Shown here: piece by piece, positions 1-12,223 of the stretch
Layout: each line of letters starts with the position of its first letter
How positions within the stretch are numbered: position 1 is the first letter of the stretch
Assembly: GCA_002749535.1 (NCBI GenBank)
Contig: MZZL01000405.1
Coordinates: forward strand, 558,001-622,000
DNA length: 64,000 nt
DNA from: Apophysomyces variabilis
Taxonomy: Eukaryota; Mucoromycota; Mucoromycetes; Mucorales; Mucoraceae
Direction of reading: 5' to 3'
Notes under the pieces: model-generated
The model's input: the letters and a program-made list of their open reading frames with translations, nothing else
Told to the model about the DNA's origin: nothing
Databases searched by the model: none
Position numbers and translations under genes: made by a program

Positions 1-350
1 AGTAATACCGAATAAACAGAAATAGCAGAATCCATCAAGATTCAACCAGTACTAATTATACGAGATAGAATTTATTCAGTATCTTGTCGGTGCGTCCGTG
101 TACCATAGACTCTAGGAATTAAAAAGAAATTTCACATGGCATAATGGGGTTTGCATACAAAAACACAAATAGAAAAATTATACATAAGAACATGATAAAA
201 AAAAAGGCAGACAAAAAAAAAGATGATGAAAGGAAGAAAAATAGTGTGTGAGAGAGAAGTAGAGAGAAAGAAAGCATATGCTGAGAGAGTAAACTATATT
301 CTGTACAAAGAGAAAGAGGAAAAAAATTTAAAGGGCAAAAGGGCAGTAGA
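1..350. other. Left-edge non-coding flank
   Basis: AT-rich sequence with purine-rich runs on the + strand. It lies downstream of the minus-strand PAS gene and probably contains its 3' UTR. Only short low-complexity reading frames are present and I see no gene in it. Confidence 0.5.
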
Positions 351-1430
351 TTATCCAATTCGTGCCAACAGTTCGGAAGCTTGCTTTGGTTCGATCAGAC
401 CAGCTGTTTGCAACACATCAAGCGACCATTGTGCCCATGGATAGAGCCCTGTTTCGTGAATAAGCATTTTTGCAGTAGCCTGCCAGTCCTTCGGTGCGTT
501 GTGAATAACGCTGATGGTCTCTATTTTATCACCATTCTTGACCTGAATCTGCTCTGTAATGGGAGGACCGTTCTCGATACACCCTAATTGTCGGCTAGGC
601 TCAATGCAATCCGCTACGAGATCCACAAGACTTGTCAGCATATGAGTCAAAAACTCGATCATGTATATCTTGGTCTGTGCAAAAGCTTCCCGCAACACTT
701 CGATGGCACTGTAGAACAAAAACCGGCATGTATTAACAGGCAACGCAGTGGTAGCGGCAAGTAGCTTGAAAGGAAATCGACAGGATGACCCTGCTTGCTC
801 ATCCACTGTGCGCAGAATACAGATGGGACGTCCACCATCTGCCATGGTTACGACGGTGAGTTTGATCCATATGAATTTGCATGCGTCGTCTGTGTTTTCA
901 AGTATCCAACGTAACCGTAACGTACGAATCATCCTTTGTTTTCTCGTCACCGTTTGGCTCACGTTAGCGCAAAGTTTCTGAACATCGTCCGGATGGATGA
1001 AAGCCATGATTGGACGTCCCAGTAGATTGGATGGTGTTTGACTAAAAGCATTTGACGTAAGATGAGCATGTTCGATCGTGCCGTATGGACTGAGTTGGAG
1101 AACGGCGACAGGTGATGACGGAGCAAGACGTTCAGGCTTGATAAGCCAGTAGTCGAGACGTGGTGTTGAGCCCAGAGGGTCACGATGAATGCATAGTTCC
1201 AGAGGGACGGACAGGCCAGTAGCATGGCGTGCAGTGTAGTGAGCATTATCCTGTTGTTGTCGAATACCGAGAGCAAGGATAGAGCGGCCGATTAAGTCGG
1301 AAGGTGAGTATCCAAGGATATCAAAGACTTCATCGGTAGCTGTGAGAATGGTTTGGTTGTCTTGCTGCACGATAAGAAGCGATGAAGTACGAAGTGGACA
1401 GGTATGAAAGGAGTGGGCGGTAACAGCCAT
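351..1430 (-). CDS. PAS-domain protein (two PAS folds)
   Basis: Uninterrupted 359-aa frame. Residues ~15-110 look like one PAS fold (TATDEVFDILGYSPSDLIGRS). Residues ~110-215 look like a second (NLLGRPIMAFIHPDDV, then the WIKLTVVTM and RPICILRTVDEQ strands), followed by ~140 residues without a recognised domain. PAS domains sense ligands, light or redox state, or mediate dimerisation. Neither copy has the GxNCRFLQ flavin-cysteine motif of LOV domains, so blue-light sensing of the WC-1 type is not supported. No kinase, GATA finger or membrane segment is visible. The start is the first ATG of the frame, followed upstream by a pyrimidine/purine-rich leader. Function beyond PAS signalling or scaffolding is unknown. 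The PAS call is by motif only. Confidence 0.7.
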   Translation of the reverse strand: MAVTAHSFHTCPLRTSSLLIVQQDNQTILTATDEVFDILGYSPSDLIGRSILALGIRQQQDNAHYTARHATGLSVPLELCIHRDPLGSTPRLDYWLIKPERLAPSSPVAVLQLSPYGTIEHAHLTSNAFSQTPSNLLGRPIMAFIHPDDVQKLCANVSQTVTRKQRMIRTLRLRWILENTDDACKFIWIKLTVVTMADGGRPICILRTVDEQAGSSCRFPFKLLAATTALPVNTCRFLFYSAIEVLREAFAQTKIYMIEFLTHMLTSLVDLVADCIEPSRQLGCIENGPPITEQIQVKNGDKIETISVIHNAPKDWQATAKMLIHETGLYPWAQWSLDVLQTAGLIEPKQASELLARIG

Positions 1431-2158
1431 GATCAGAATAATAGAAAAGAAAAAGAAAAAAGTAATAAATATCCAACGTTAGCTCGTGTCAGACCGTCGG
1501 CATATGTTTGTGTCTTTTCTCTTTTTTTTTTCGCGTGGCATTGTTTTATGACTCCAAGGTTACTTTTTCCCCTTTCACATGAAAATTGTACTTTGGTGCA
1601 ACCCCTTTGTATGAAAACGGCAAGTCGAAGTGCTGATCTAAGCATACAGTACGTCGGCGTTAGAAAGAGCTCTACCATTAGGCTTTTGGTAAGTTTGAAG
1701 ATGAGTCGATGTGTCACCAAACTAAAAAGCTGGGGAAACCTATTGTCCTCATTTAAAGCGTTGGCTATCATGGATGCGGAATCAGAAATCGATCATATCA
1801 GTCGATCATTTTATGCTTAGCCCCTTTTGGGATGAAAGGCCCACCATTGACGATGACATGCAAACCTTGGTGCGTATACAGAAAGTTAAACTTTTTGACC
1901 AAAGAACGTTATGTGTCGCAATATCGATAATCGGCTGATTCCTCCTTTTCGTTCGCTGTCTCTCTCTTTCCCCCCCCCCCTCTGACGTCCTGATCTTTTG
2001 CCTTTTGTCATCATAAATCTCATTATCAACAACGTGGGAGTTCCTGGCGGACTTGGGATCGTTTTCACCATATGCCATCAAAACGACTCTTTCAAAGAAT
2101 GCTACCAAAATATGTCTATTTTCATGCAGTTCATTTCCTTTCTTCTTATAACTACCGT
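1431..2158. other. Intergenic: promoter of the PAS gene, 3' flank of the RRM gene
   Basis: Spacer between two minus-strand genes. It contains a homopolymer run of C at about 1970-1981 and T-rich tracts. Frames of 100-138 codons on both strands have no recognisable motifs and overlap one another, so I treat them as chance. Confidence 0.45.
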
Positions 2159-3213
2159 TTAATATACAACCGATACTCGAAGTTTAAGAGTTTCTTTGTG
2201 CTTGTTCCAATTATAATCTGTATTATGGAAAGCTCGAACACATCGCCATGCCTCTGATTCAGAATCGAATTTGACAAGGAACTTGCTCACAGCAGCCATG
2301 GATTTACTATGACAAAAAAGAAATATTCAGTTGCGTGCGACTCCCTGGTTACAAAAATAGAAACTTACGTTTTTAATTGCACCACGCTGTCCGGAACGCC
2401 CTCGATTGGGAAGAAGTTTTTGGTACGCAAATAGCCCATCACAACATCGGGCGTTGTTGTCCGGGGAAACCCAACAATAACAACCGACCGGCCAGCAGCG
2501 CTTGTAGGATCAGTCACAGACATTAGCTCAGGGCTACGGAGTTTTCTCAAAGCTTCAGCAGCATCCCCTGATTGTACGTTAACCTGACATAAAAAAAAAA
2601 GAACATTATTCACCTTTTTCCATGGATTTTTATCCTAAGACTTACATAATTAGCCTTCATCAAGTTTCCCCCCAATAGACGCCGATGAGCATAGTCAATA
2701 ATGGATTTGGCTGCCTCTGGTGAGGTCATATGCACAACACATGTGCCTGTAAAGTTGAACTCGGGCGTACGACGGAAACAAACTATGAGTTGTTCAACAA
2801 TGGCGTCATTCATTATATTACTCCATACTTTCTCGTATGCTTTTATCTCCTTGAGGAAAGGATTCGCGTGCTAATTTCCGAATATCTTCCATAGTTGCTG
2901 TCATTGGCAGTCCTTCAATTTGAATAAGTGGAGAGACCGGAGCACGTTCTCGGTTTTTGCGATCTTTTCGTACTTGTCCTAATATGACTATAAGCGATCC
3001 GTTCTTTGGTCATGGTTGTCTGACGTGCTACTTGCCAGTGACTTTTTCGATCATGGATTCGGTGAACTTTATTCTGGATGTCTGTCCGTCAACTGAAGAG
3101 TTTTGTTCCGAATTTCTTGTAACAAGAGAGGTATGAATGCATCGTGGGGCAATTCGAACAGCCTGAAACGTAGGCGCCCGTCGAGTGGCAACAGTGAAGG
3201 AACGACGAAGCAT
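2159..3213 (-). CDS. RRM-like protein with mitochondrial presequence, multi-exon
   Basis: The first exon (3213 down to ~3030) starts MLRRSFTVATRRAP, arginine-rich with no acidic residue, a good mitochondrial presequence. A following exon carries PLIQIEGLPMTATMEDIR, the beta1-alpha1 part of an RRM. It continues across a 46-nt GT-AG intron (about 2790-2835) into ICFRRTPEFNFTGTCVVHM and RRLLGGNLMKANYV. The next exon has a second RRM-like stretch (GRSVVIVGFPRTTTPDVVMGYL). A final exon after the intron at ~2297-2370 ends LKLRVSVVY at the stop 2159-2161. I could resolve phase-compatible splices for the later introns but not for the first one near 3000-3030, so the presequence exon is joined by inference. 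The likely role is a mitochondrial RNA-binding protein; no specific orthologue was recognised. Confidence 0.55.
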
Positions 3214-3935
3214 ATTTGCGGAACAACACAGCGCAAGGGTTCAGGGCAAACGGCGCTCCAGGAAAAACAGACCGTTTTTGGTAGTCACGGTTTCTCCCTT
3301 GCCAGTGAGTTTCTTCCCTGAACAGCCAGAAAAAAGAATTCCCCTTTTTGGGACAACGACCGTTTCAGGTAGTATCCGTCGATGTGGCACTTACGAACAA
3401 ATGACTATTATTGTTGTCAAATGTCGAAATAACCTATTTCATAAATGGTGGATCTATTAGAGAGAGCAGAACAACGGTAAACCGCGAAACAGAAGACTCT
3501 AATACTGTACTGTCACCCCATTTTCCATCTACTGTAGCATATGAGGGAAAAAAATCTTTTAGTTTCATCGGACATCTAACTACAGGTAAAAGGGAACTTG
3601 TCAAAAGGCATTAATGTGAGCAGTCATTTCTGCATTTCCGGTAAAATACTCAAGATGAGAGATGTCAATTGAGGAATCATAAGCATTTTGGCTTTGCTTG
3701 GACACACTTTTCATAGCTGACTAGAGCCCATACCGATTAAAGCAGCGTTAATGAGCGATTATGGTTACTGGATAAAGTGTAACAAGTCGAAGAGACTGGT
3801 TAAAAGAAGTTATATAGTAATGTGAACTTAGACCAAAGTTGTTCGCATGCATATCAAATCTCAGAGAACTTCACATAACTGACTGGCTTAACAGTATTTT
3901 ACTTGGTGTATTTATAATAGATGGAGCAAAGCATT
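3214..3935. other. Intergenic: RRM-gene promoter and GH3 3' flank
   Basis: Spacer of about 720 bp between two minus-strand genes. Overlapping + strand frames (72-91 codons) run out of the presequence exon in antisense and show no domain. I see no RNA gene or repeat. Confidence 0.45.
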
Positions 3936-6657
3936 TCAATAAATAGTAAAAGCTTGGTGCAATCTTATATCTCGGCTACTTGCACCAATATGCAGCACAA
4001 ATTGGCCGCCTGGGATAACCCATGAATCATTCGCCCAATAACTCAATTCAGTGCGTCCAAATGTAAACTGGACTTGTGCTTTCATTTTCTTTGCCAGGAA
4101 CACTTTCTCAAAGCCTCGCAGGATTTTTGGAGGTTCTCCAGCAGACTCCGGAAATTCGATATAAGCTTGAACAACTTCGGCACCGTCCCGTTCGCCAACG
4201 TTCTCAACTGTTAGTGTTGCAAACGCTTGTCCTTCTCTAACCTGGACCTGTAAATCCGAATAGAAGAACTTGGTATAGGATAGTCCAAAGCCGAATTCAA
4301 ACAAGGGATCAATTTTATGGGCATCGAACCAGCGATAACCGACAAAAATGCCCTCTGTATATACGTTCTTCCAAAAAGATTTAGCTTTAACGGACCTTAT
4401 CGCATATTGTACCACTTACCACTAGGTGATTGGATATTTTTGCAGGATAATCTTCTTCGTTCTTAGCTATGGTGAAAGGTAATCGAGCTGACGGATTGAC
4501 ATCGCCAAATAAAACATCCGCCAGAGAATTTCCAGACTCTTGACCTGGTAATCCAGGCCACAGAATGGCTTTAATGTTTGGATGATCAGCCCATGGCATG
4601 AGAACAGCTCCCACAGAATGAATAACAACAATAGTATTTTTGTTGGCGTCTGCTACAGCCCGAATCTAAAGTCCTACCAATTAGCATATCTAGGATACAT
4701 GGATTTGACTACCAACCAATTCATCTCCGTTATGCCACAACGACAGATTTTTGCGATCACCGTGGTTTCCATCTATCGTTATGAATTCTTCTCCTGAATC
4801 CGCTTGCGCAAATACAATGGCAATGTCAGAGTCCCTTGCTGCGTTTGCTGCAGATTTCAAATCCCAATCACTCGGCAGCCATGTCACTCGCGTGGAAGCT
4901 GGCGCACGCTTTTGAATAGCCTCAATCGGCTTGAATACGGTGAGAACGCATATACATTACCTCCTATGCCCCAAAACTTACTGTAACGAGGTACGGAAAT
5001 ATAGTTGTCCCAGATCCCCAACCTTGCGCTAAAGTTCCTTTGGAACATCCACGGTTTGGACAGGCGTTCACGCCACTAAATTTGAGACATTTAATAGCTG
5101 CTTTCAATGCGGCTTGGTACTAACTCTGGATTGGGTCCAGCATCACTGCCGAAAAGAGTGATGCTTCCCAGTTTGGATTGGAGTGGTAGTATATCATTGG
5201 TGTTGCGAAGTAGAACAGTAGAAATTGCACCCATCTGCCTAATCAGTATATTATGGTCGTGTTGTACATTGACCTTCATATCCATCTCCGGCCGGAATAC
5301 GTCGATATTTGTCTCAGGGAAGCCCTAACAACAGTTTGCATTCAAAAATACATGTTATCTTTTGATGTCACTCACCTTGTCTTGCCCGAGCTAAAATTGG
5401 GCATTACAGAAAAAATATCAATTGACTTATCCGTTCCCGTGGTTCACTTTTGCTCTCCCTCCTACCTTATACCAAGCGGCCACAATACGCCTTGCCATGT
5501 CATTTATCTAGATTACCTATTAAGTTGTCGACCATGCAGACAGGTTACTCACCCTTTCTTCCACGACAGCGCCAGTTTTGACAGCATACACAAGATGCTC
5601 ACCAAAATAGCCACCACCTTGTCCCAGCACGTAGTCACCTATCCATGGTCTTCAGAGGCTGCTGACTGCCTGATGCTTTACCTGGCATATTCATGTCCAA
5701 TCCTCCGTTGGCAGTGGGAGCCGTAGAGTGTACGGCGCACCAGTCGCTCTGAATAAACCCTTTGAACGCCATGTCTTTCTTAAGGACTTTGTTCATAAGA
5801 TGATCGTTCTCGCAGGCATAGATTCCTCTGAATAAATTATAAGAGCACATAACTGAAGCTACACCTGCTTCTATTGATCGTGCAAACGGCCAAGCGTAGA
5901 CCTCCCGAAGAGTCCGCTCATCCATGTCGGTGGATTGCTAGCATAATCAACAAAATAAATTGAACGTTTCTTGGTGGCAACAAGCAATTAGTTACATGTT
6001 CTCTAAGATACTCTTGCTCGTTGCCGACAAAATGTTTGGCGACAGCCATCTATGCAAAAAGACTGAGCAAGAAGCAAAGGTATCCATGGGTGGGATGAAA
6101 CGTACGACTCCTTGACTTTGTGTTCCCTTAATGGTCTCGGCTGCCGCCACGCCAGAAAGATAAGGATCCTCGCCGAAGCCCTCCCAACCTCGACCGCCAT
6201 TGGGTACTCGCATTAAGTTCATACTTGGTCCCAATTGAGCATGAATCCCTTTACGTCGGAATTCATTTCCCATATACACGCCTCGCTGATATATGGCCTC
6301 TTTATCGAAGGAAGCAGCGGCATTGATACCTGCTACCCCTGTACTAGAAAGGAGACCAAAACGAATTCCCATCGGGCCATCATTCAAGCAGAGTGAAGGA
6401 AATTCTGGATCATGGATAGCTGCAGTGCCGCCGACACAGGGTCCATTGCCCCAACCAATGCCGGTGGTAATATTAACCTTTTGTTCAAGCGACATGCGAC
6501 TAACTAGCTGGTTGGCCTTTGCGTAGGCTTCATCCCAGGATAACAAGGTAAATGTTGACGCACGGATGCTGTACAGGGAAAGTACTAAAAATGCTGCCAA
6601 GTACATGAAGGCCAAAATAGCCACAGCGAGGAAAAACTGCTTCTTATATACCACCAT
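3936..6657 (-). CDS. GH3 beta-glucosidase, N-terminally membrane-anchored, multi-exon
   Basis: Hydrolyses terminal beta-D-glucosides such as cellobiose. The first exon starts MVVYKKQFF and then has a long hydrophobic segment (residues ~9-32) with no obvious cleavage site, suggesting a type II membrane protein. GH3 landmarks appear in order: [44 protein letters not shown] (the Lys-His pair, in an exon just after 6060); then [13 protein letters not shown], whose Asp is the family nucleophile. The C-terminal half follows ([59 protein letters not shown]) with a fibronectin-III-like tail to the stop at 3936. At least six short GT-AG introns interrupt it. I found phase-compatible splices around 6105, 5590, 5490, 5370 and 4950; the one near 5110 is not fully resolved. 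It looks intact. Confidence 0.9.
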
Positions 6658-8474
6658 GGTTATATATTCCTATAAGGGATTGTAGGGGGAAAAGGGCGAG
6701 AGGAAAAAATATACGAAGTCATCTCATGTTTCGTATTTTTAAAACTTCCGCTTTTTTAAGTTGATATTTTCGCACACATGAGTAGTAATACTCATAAACC
6801 CTTGGGCATCTTGACAATATGGTGAAGGGCAACCCGTATGTCAATCATCCTATTTTCTGCCTTATATAACCATGTCAGGCAATTTCTTCTTCAGGGAAGC
6901 TATGTAATTGGTAATAGTCAAACATAATGCAAAGGACAAACTTTTTGCTTCTAAAAGCGTTCTAAGAACATTATTGGGTTGTTTACTAGTTATACAGCCG
7001 GTGGTACAGATACCCCATCACTGTGTTGACTTGCTCTTCACCATAGCACATCACCTTTCAAAGCAAAAGCGCTAATATCTGAATCGATGTCAGCCTTTGA
7101 GCCAGCTAGCATACAAAGCGAGCAAATTGGGGTGCTTTCGAAGATGTCTATTTTGATTCCGTCCGGTGGCAGAAAAAGCAATAGTAATACACCCCCAATC
7201 AAGAGCATGACATTTATTTGTTGCATGTAAGATGTGGGAAAGTCGGCGTATACTTGAAGCGTTTTTTACATCAATCAAAAAGAGGATAACTTGGGGACCA
7301 CTTAAACCCAATTTCGTTTGAATGTTCACTTGTGCAGGTATCCGTTTTGGTAGTATGCAGCTGTTATTAAGTTCTATAATGACGATACCTGCACAACAAA
7401 TTTTGTATTGGACTAACCGTATGGACAAACTTCTAATCCAACACATAAGAAACGATATCTGTTGGCGTACCTTATCCAAGGCAAGAATCTGAATAATTGC
7501 TCGCGGCTGAATGCCAGTAATTGATCAATCTATGAATGCCATACACCATTAGCGACAACTGCCCTACTTTTGGAGATGCTTGTCTTTTGGACCAAAGCTG
7601 GGAGGAGAAGGAAGATACAATTTAAGGGCTGCCGCTCGAATACAGTGTCCAATCAGCATCATAGCGATATACTTGGTTTATGCTCAGTTACTGCATATTA
7701 TGGCATAACCGCAAATCTCATGTGGTGACGGAGAATTAAAGGGTAATTATAATGACTCTGGTAAGCATTCAGAAGCCAACATGACAATGACTCTACCGGC
7801 GCCTGTGATATTTTTAATGTGTGTTGTTATCCTATACGCTCTGTTCCATGCAATAGTCAAGTTAAACAGAGAAACAGAAAACTCGTTTTACGTTTGTTTA
7901 ATCACCCCGCGAAAAACCTAACGAGCGTTTTTAAGTAATTAAGGATTTTATTCCGGCAAGAGTACCCACCTCATTGACCGATCGAACTTATCGCACTAGT
8001 ATCTATCGTTACACAGCATTACAAACACTTCCAACGAAAGATCTTGTGCCTTTTGTAATCACGCAAATTGACATATAGCAGCTCTTCATTCATGAGTAAT
8101 AGCCTGAAATACACTGGTTACCTTTGAACTACATGAATATTCATCATCCTCTTTATTACACAGAAACCATAGTAATTCAGGCCTTTGAGCGTCACGAACA
8201 ATGAATCTGGTGATCTAGTTTTCACGCGGACTGAAAGTAAGTTAAATTTGCTAGGGCATAGATCGCTTTGATGACGAAGTGGTATTATTCCACCAAGTCA
8301 TCAGCTTACGTTATCAAATTCCACAACTATGACTACATTGTACTTTTGGTCCATTCATTACCTTAATGTCGATCACCTTTTTCAGAAAGAAAAAAGAGCA
8401 ATGAAAGCCATAAGTAAAAGCACCATAAACGGTCGGTAATGGATCATTATGAAGCTTATATTTCTTTACAACGT
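6658..8474. other. Long intergenic with weak coding-like debris
   Basis: A spacer of 1.8 kb between the GH3 start and the Rpn9 stop. The minus strand at about 7040-7560 has coding-like pieces in different frames: a piece reading QLLAFSREQLFRFLPW just before 7470, GLSGPQVILFLIDVK near 7290, and a hydrophobic-start piece at 7226. They are not joined by splices I can defend. The rest (7560-8470) is AT-rich and shows no gene. Confidence 0.35.
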
Positions 8475-9892
8475 CTACTGAGCAAAGACCTCTCCGCCTT
8501 GCTCACTGAGGAATCCGCTAATTTTCTTCACATGGCTATCCCACTCATCAAGTCTTCGCCTCATACCATCGATCTGATTTAAGTCTAGAACACGTGGTTG
8601 AACCCAGGTAACAGTAACCACTTGATCCACTTGGTCAATGGAACCTCGGATCAAGTTCAATGACAAGGCCTTCATTATCAAATGTTCCACCTGCGGTAAT
8701 TGTCAAAGCCTGAAGGTTATGTTTTTTTGCATCCATACCTCATCCACCGACAATCTTGTCTCTGCTGCTATTTCAGCAAAGGGTATAATCCGATTGTCTC
8801 CAGAACGGCGAAAGACAGCTTCAATCAATGACATCAAACAAATTTTCTGACTCATGGAATCCATGTTTTGCTGGAGTATGGGCTATAAAAACAAACGGTG
8901 GCATGAGGAACATATATCCTACTGACTATGGTTATTGTCTCACCTGTTTGCTAAAATGTGGTGCTAAAGCTTCAAATTTACCAATACTGCCACTGTTGAA
9001 AGCAAACAAAAGGGAAGGTAGCCATTCATACTCGGTATTTTTCAAAGAATCAAGGATAGGATGCATTAACTAGAAGATGGATTAATCAACTTTTTACCAG
9101 TCTCTAGCCATTTACCAATTCGCCAAAGTTATAGATCATGTCACCTAGCAAAGCAGAAATCGCAAGGTCATATGCTCTCTCGGCCTTTTCTTCTGAAGAC
9201 AATTCGTCCAGATTGACACAGGCCAAGTATAACAACGCCGTCTTGTAGTATTGAGCGAACTCCGCTTTAGCCTTGTAATAATCGGCGCTGACGCGATAAA
9301 AGCTAGCGTAGATCACTGTTTGCACACTATCGAAATGATCGAGTATCTTGTCGCATTTATCAATCGCCTTTTTCACTTCGTCCCATTGCTGAAGTTTCAA
9401 CTTAAAGTGTGACATTTCCATTACTGCATATACATAGACATCTTGCATCTCGGGTTTATCCACCTTGCTTATGATGTTGCTCAGGAATTCCACAGAGTCA
9501 TTTGGTTCTAACATCCCGTCTGTAAGCAGAGAGGAAAGCTGGATTACGTTCTTCTCACCTTTAAATTGTTTTGCGGCAGAAAGGGCAATGGTTACCAAAG
9601 AAAGTGTGTTTATTTTATCTTCCCATTTGGCCACAAATTGTTGGAAAATAGGAAGTCGGAAAGGTCCTGATTCTGAATCCTTGAAGAAATCCACAACCTC
9701 TTTTGTCAGTTGATGCCATAGCCTTTTGGTAGTGTGTTAGTTACAGGAACGATGCGATCGATGAAGCACGTACTTTCTTTCATGAAGGTCAACGAATGTC
9801 GTGAAATAGCGCTGCAAATGCTCGGGTGCTTTCTGTCGCTCCTCATAAAGAAACTGAGGGATGTCAATGTCGATTTCCATTGCTTGTGCCAT
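8475..9892 (-). CDS. RPN9: 26S proteasome regulatory subunit Rpn9 (PSMD13)
   Basis: A lid subunit of the 19S regulatory particle, needed for stable 26S assembly. The start ATG at 9892 gives MAQAMEIDIDIPQFL; the frame stays open upstream but this start matches the family. The helical repeat region follows (FKDSESGPFRLPIFQQFV, KWEDKINTLSLVTIALSAAKQF, DYYKAKAEFAQYYKTALLYL, AYDLAISALLGDMIYNFGELL). Then comes the C-terminal PCI winged helix (IPFAEIAAETRLSVDEVEHLIMKALSL, RGSIDQVDQVVTVTWVQPRVL), ending GGEVFAQ. Introns are visible near 9725-9780, 9070-9105, 8890-8945 and 8700-8745. It is divergent from the Aurora kinase gene with about 590 bp between the starts. I do not see the GGTGGCAAA proteasome control element of yeasts in that spacer. 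Confidence 0.93.
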
Positions 9893-10484
9893 GATTGAAT
9901 ATAGTTGGGAGCGAACAGATCGCGACGGAGTTGTTGCTTGCGTGTACAAAAGTCAACGCGGCTCTGAAACGTGTATTTTCAAGCGGTCCGGCGAAGCAGA
10001 CGTCATCACATTTTGTCCGGTTCCCGTCTAATGGAAATGTGCAGCAACTACAATCTAGAATGTTGAAACAAGCTTTCTGACCGCGATACAAAAAGGATTA
10101 AAAAGGCAGAAAATTTAAAGGGACATGTACTTAAGGAGATAACAGGAAGTTCAAATGCGCAAAGATTTAATTATTTTAAGTTGTTTTATATATATATACT
10201 GGCTTGTTCTAACTTGCTTTCTAGTACAAGCCGGTTAATTTAAAAAAATTTTTCGCTTTAATTTCCGAATTTGGCGAGGATTTTAAAGAGTACAAAATGG
10301 AGTGTTCAATACCACATTATATACGTGGTGTGTGACGGTGCTGATGACATTTATTGGTCCGTGTTACTGAGGCGGAAGTAAGACCCCGTCAAATGCAGAG
10401 ACCTTTATCCTTTGTTCCTGAACCTCGAACACCTTCAAATCTCTTTTTCCTTTCATTCTTTTCATTATTTTTTGATAAAATTAA
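9893..10484. other. Divergent promoter region, RPN9 / Aurora kinase
   Basis: About 590 bp between two divergent starts. It is AT-rich with a TATATATATA run at about 10190 and a pyrimidine-rich leader (10440-10470) just before the Aurora start. No gene is seen; overlapping frames at 9895-10091 are the Rpn9 leader in other frames. Confidence 0.5.
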
Positions 10485-11958
10485 ATGTCAAGGAAATCAT
10501 GGCAACAGCGCAGTGCGAATGATTTTGGAAATAACGAACCCACTTTATCTGCTTTAAGGAAAAGGCCAGCTGCGGAAGGAGCAAAACAAGCTGACAAACC
10601 TTCTAATCGGACCTCAACAAACATTGGCTTGCGAAGAATTCTACATGAACCGTTCCAATCGCGAGATAACAAAGAAAAATCAAAACAAGTAAATGCACAA
10701 AATAGTCAAAGCTCTCTTACGACAAAGCGATCGCTTCCACGGCGACCGAACAGTCAATCTATCATACCTGAAAAACCAGGCACTTCTTCACGGCCACAGC
10801 TACGAAAACGACCACTGTCTGATCCAGCAAGGAAGACGCGGTGGGTAGTCGTTTTCGTTGCGTAATCATTTCTCATAACGGCCTTAATTAGCGTTCCTCA
10901 TGAGCAGAAGCAATGGACGTTGGACGACTTTGACATTGGAAAATCTTTGGGCAAGGGAAAATTTGGTCACGTATATCTGGCAAGAGAGAAAAAGAGTGGC
11001 TATGTTGTGGCTCTCAAAGTCCTTTACAAATCTGAACTGGAAAATAGCGGTGTGGAAACACAGCTACGTCGCGAAGTGGAGATCCAGAAGCAGCTAAAGT
11101 GAGTGTGTTTGAACTTATGCCTGCTCCTTGGTGATCCATATCACTTATAACTGTATATTATCCACGAAGACACCCTCATATTTTAAGGCTTTACGGCTAT
11201 TTCCATGATGAGACTCGCGTATTTCTTATACTGGAGCTGGCTGCTAAGGGAGAACTTTACAAACAACTGCAGAAACAAGGTCGGTTTCCGGAAGATGTGG
11301 CTGCCAAGGTAAGCAAGTTCATAAGATAACGTATTTACAATGATAAAAAGTACGTAGTTCAGATGACAAATGCATTATTGTATCTGCACAGTAAGCGTGT
11401 CATCCATCGCGACATTAAACCAGAGAACCTATTGCTTGGATTGAAAGGTGAACTAAAAATCGGTGATTTTGGCTGGTCAGTGAAAACTGGTGTGATAACG
11501 TACGTATTCCCTGTGAAGGAATGTATTACGACATTAACGAATAACGTAGATCGCGGAGAAGTACGCTGTGCGGCACATTGGATTACCTTCCCCCGGAAAT
11601 GGTCGAAGGAAAGAGACATAATGAAAAGGTGGATGTCTGGTCTCTTGGTGTTTTGCTTTATGAAATGATTTGCGGTAATCCACCGTTTGAAGACAATGAA
11701 GGATATGAAGCGACATACCGCAGGATTGTTAAAGTTGATCTTCATATACCAAGTTTTGTTAGCAAGGACGCTGCTGATTTAATCAGAAAGGTATGTCTCG
11801 CATTCAGTTTATTCCGCACGCTTAGCAGAATATCACGCTAGCTTTTGCAGTACAATTCCGCAGATCGACTTCCGCTCAGAGAAGTGGCGCACCATCCATT
11901 TGTTACGAGAAATTTACGGCTAAGCGATGTTTCCCCATCCTCCCAAGTTCGTCCTTAG
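10485..11958 (+). CDS. Aurora serine/threonine kinase (Ark1/Ipl1 type)
   Basis: A mitotic kinase of the chromosomal passenger complex. About 120 basic, disordered N-terminal residues ([10 protein letters not shown]...) precede the catalytic domain, which starts [23 protein letters not shown] (glycine loop). It continues with [12 protein letters not shown] (VAIK lysine), [11 protein letters not shown] (catalytic loop), KIGDFGWSV (DFG), [16 protein letters not shown] (activation-loop Thr and P+1 loop, diagnostic of Aurora) and [12 protein letters not shown]. It ends [13 protein letters not shown] and a short tail to the stop at 11956-11958. Short GT-AG introns follow ...RKTR (about 10841-10890), QLK (11100-11185), AAK (11309-11361) and GVIT (about 11500-11549), and one lies near 11790-11850. 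All splices I checked keep frame. The length (~390 aa) is normal and the gene looks intact. Confidence 0.94.
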
Positions 11959-12223
11959 TACTACTTCTTTCGAACTGTGCGCATCATTTTCATATTGCAT
12001 TACTGAATAAAGCATCTATGGGTTGAAGTTCAGTTATTAAATTTTCTTGGTTCATATTCCGCAATCAAAGGAGTGCTTTGCTTTCACACGTAGAGATCCC
12101 CATTGAGCAGTGACCAATATCGAATCGAACGAACCTATGGGACGAGGAGATCTGCTAGAATGTAGTAGAAATCTGTAAGAGACCCAGTGCTCACTACCTC
12201 TCAATTAAAGTTTCACACAGATG

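Noticed and set aside
1971..1981. Homopolymer run of C
   Set aside because: Simple homopolymer in a spacer; could be a sequencing artefact and has no visible function.
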